32,837 bases of DNA from the NCBI GenBank assembly GCA_946482655.1, contig CAMLSA010000026.1:1-32837 (forward strand), given 5' to 3'. Below the pieces are notes generated by a model. That model was given only the letters and a program-made list of their open reading frames with translations. It had not been told where the DNA came from and ran no database searches. This DNA comes from an uncultured Sphingomonas sp. (GTDB lineage: Bacteria > Pseudomonadota > Alphaproteobacteria > Sphingomonadales > Sphingomonadaceae). Below, one piece after another: positions 31,984-32,837 of the stretch. The first letter of the stretch is position 1. Each line of letters begins with the position of its first letter. A program made the position numbers and the translations under genes.

Positions 31984-32837
31984 ATGATGGCCGATCTCTT
32001 TGCGCCCGAACCTTCCGCCGCCCTCCCCGCCGATGCCGCGCCGTTGGCCGAGCGCCTGCGACCGAAGAGCCTCGACGAAGTCATCGGCCAGGAGCATCTG
32101 ACCGGCTCCGATGGCGCGATCGGCCGGATGGTCACGGCGGGGCGGCTCTCCTCGCTGGTCCTGTGGGGGCCACCGGGCACGGGAAAGACGACGATCGCGC
32201 GGCTGCTCGCCGATGCGGTGGGGTTGCGGTTCGCGCCGGTCTCCGCGGTGTTCTCGGGGGTCGCCGATCTCAAGAAGATCTTCGCCGAGGCGCGCGAGCA
32301 TGCCCGGCTCGGCATCCGCACGCTGTTGTTCGTGGATGAGATCCACCGTTTCAACCGTGCCCAGCAGGACAGCTTCCTGCCCTATGTCGAGGACGGCACC
32401 GTCGTGCTCGTCGGCGCCACCACCGAGAATCCCTCCTTCGAGCTCAACGCGGCGCTGTTGAGCCGCGCGCAGGTGCTGATCCTCAACCGGCTCGACGCCG
32501 TCGCCCTCGGCAAGCTGATGGCACGAGCCGAGCAGATCGAGGACCGGCCGCTGCCGCTGACCGAGACGTCGCGCGATGCGCTGGTCGCCTCGGCCGACGG
32601 CGACGGGCGGTTCCTGCTCAACCAGGTCGAGACACTGTTCTCGATCGAGATCGATCACCCGCTCGAGCCCGGCGAGCTGGCGGCGCTGCTCCACCGCCGC
32701 CTCGCCGTCTACGACAAGGATCGCGAGGGCCATTACAACCTGATCTCCGCGCTGCACAAGGCACTGCGCGGTTCCGACCCGCAGGCCGCGCTCTATTATC
32801 TCGCGCGGATGCTGACCGCGGGCGAGGAGCCGCTCTA
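31984..32837 (+). CDS. rarA: Replication-associated recombination protein A (3' end outside window)
   Basis: The N-terminal 284 residues of RarA/MgsA, an AAA+ ATPase of the clamp-loader group that acts at stalled replication forks and interacts with SSB. It starts MMADLFAPEP, giving two adjacent ATG codons (31984, 31987) as possible starts. Visible motifs are the family box ERLRPKSLDEVIGQEHL, Walker A GPPGTGKT, Walker B LLFVDEIHRFNRAQQD, sensor 1 GATTENPSFE, and the arginine-finger segment LNAALLSRAQV. The C-terminal part begins near GHYNLISALHKALRGSDPQAALYYLARML. The frame is open to the right edge of the window, so the end lies outside. Confidence 0.95.
   Translation, partial: MMADLFAPEPSAALPADAAPLAERLRPKSLDEVIGQEHLTGSDGAIGRMVTAGRLSSLVLWGPPGTGKTTIARLLADAVGLRFAPVSAVFSGVADLKKIFAEAREHARLGIRTLLFVDEIHRFNRAQQDSFLPYVEDGTVVLVGATTENPSFELNAALLSRAQVLILNRLDAVALGKLMARAEQIEDRPLPLTETSRDALVASADGDGRFLLNQVETLFSIEIDHPLEPGELAALLHRRLAVYDKDREGHYNLISALHKALRGSDPQAALYYLARMLTAGEEPL

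Noticed and set aside
30690..32354. 554-codon minus-strand open frame
   Set aside because: It is antisense to the GT4 gene and rarA, both of which have full catalytic motifs.
1..32837. tRNA, rRNA, CRISPR array, insertion sequence or prophage genes
   Set aside because: I looked on both strands and saw no cloverleaf, spaced direct repeats, transposase, integrase or terminal inverted repeats that would support any of these.

Overview
The window is GC-rich bacterial chromosome with dense, mostly real genes on both strands and strong G/C bias at third codon positions. That bias produces many long antisense open frames with no meaning. The gene set points to an alphaproteobacterium, most likely a sphingomonad: TrmFO, HutH, a DUF3008 protein, a PF04120 'low-affinity iron permease' protein, an HWE-type kinase, promoter motifs like those of the general stress sigma factor EcfG, and CtrA-like TTAA boxes. 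This assignment is inferred from gene families; no rRNA or tRNA gene is present to confirm it.

Left part (1-8.7 kb). A 5'-truncated NarL-type histidine kinase and its LuxR-type response regulator are followed by a sulfotransferase. A decayed stretch then resembles the two ends of an RTX (calcium-binding repeat) protein. Next come three very small hydrophilic proteins (one of them DUF3008), a GH130-like glycosidase, a one-helix membrane protein, an SDR oxidoreductase and a VOC (glyoxalase-fold) protein. A two-gene unit on the minus strand encodes a crotonase and an N-formylglutamate amidohydrolase-like protein. The membrane protein and the VOC gene each carry GGAAC-N16/17-GGTT upstream. A third copy precedes the PF04120 gene at 30.7 kb, which suggests a scattered stress regulon.

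Middle part (8.7-23.4 kb). Largely metabolism and envelope: a Tat-exported DUF885 peptidase-like protein, an ammonium transporter, a nitroreductase, an FMN-dependent L-lactate dehydrogenase (lldD), a YciI-like protein, a small membrane protein, a soluble GAF/HWE histidine kinase, an SDR and DoxX. A tight minus-strand operon reads ypfJ-like metalloprotease, histidine phosphatase, NAD(P)HX dehydratase (NnrD) and a second sulfotransferase. It is preceded by an unrecognised Trp/Tyr-rich ORF. Then comes hutH, whose stop overlaps the start of a 27-codon ORF that looks like the surviving first codons of hutG.

Right part (23.4-32.8 kb). A soluble chemotaxis receptor with a globin-like N-terminal half is followed by a GT32-type glycosyltransferase fused to a methyltransferase-like domain, then a large TPR/GT41 (O-GlcNAc-transferase-like) protein. 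CtrA-like boxes lie before the receptor and before the fusion gene. Together these could form a motility-linked protein-glycosylation locus, and this is the most interesting part of the window. trmFO, the PF04120 protein, a GT4 glycosyltransferase and the 5' part of rarA close the window.
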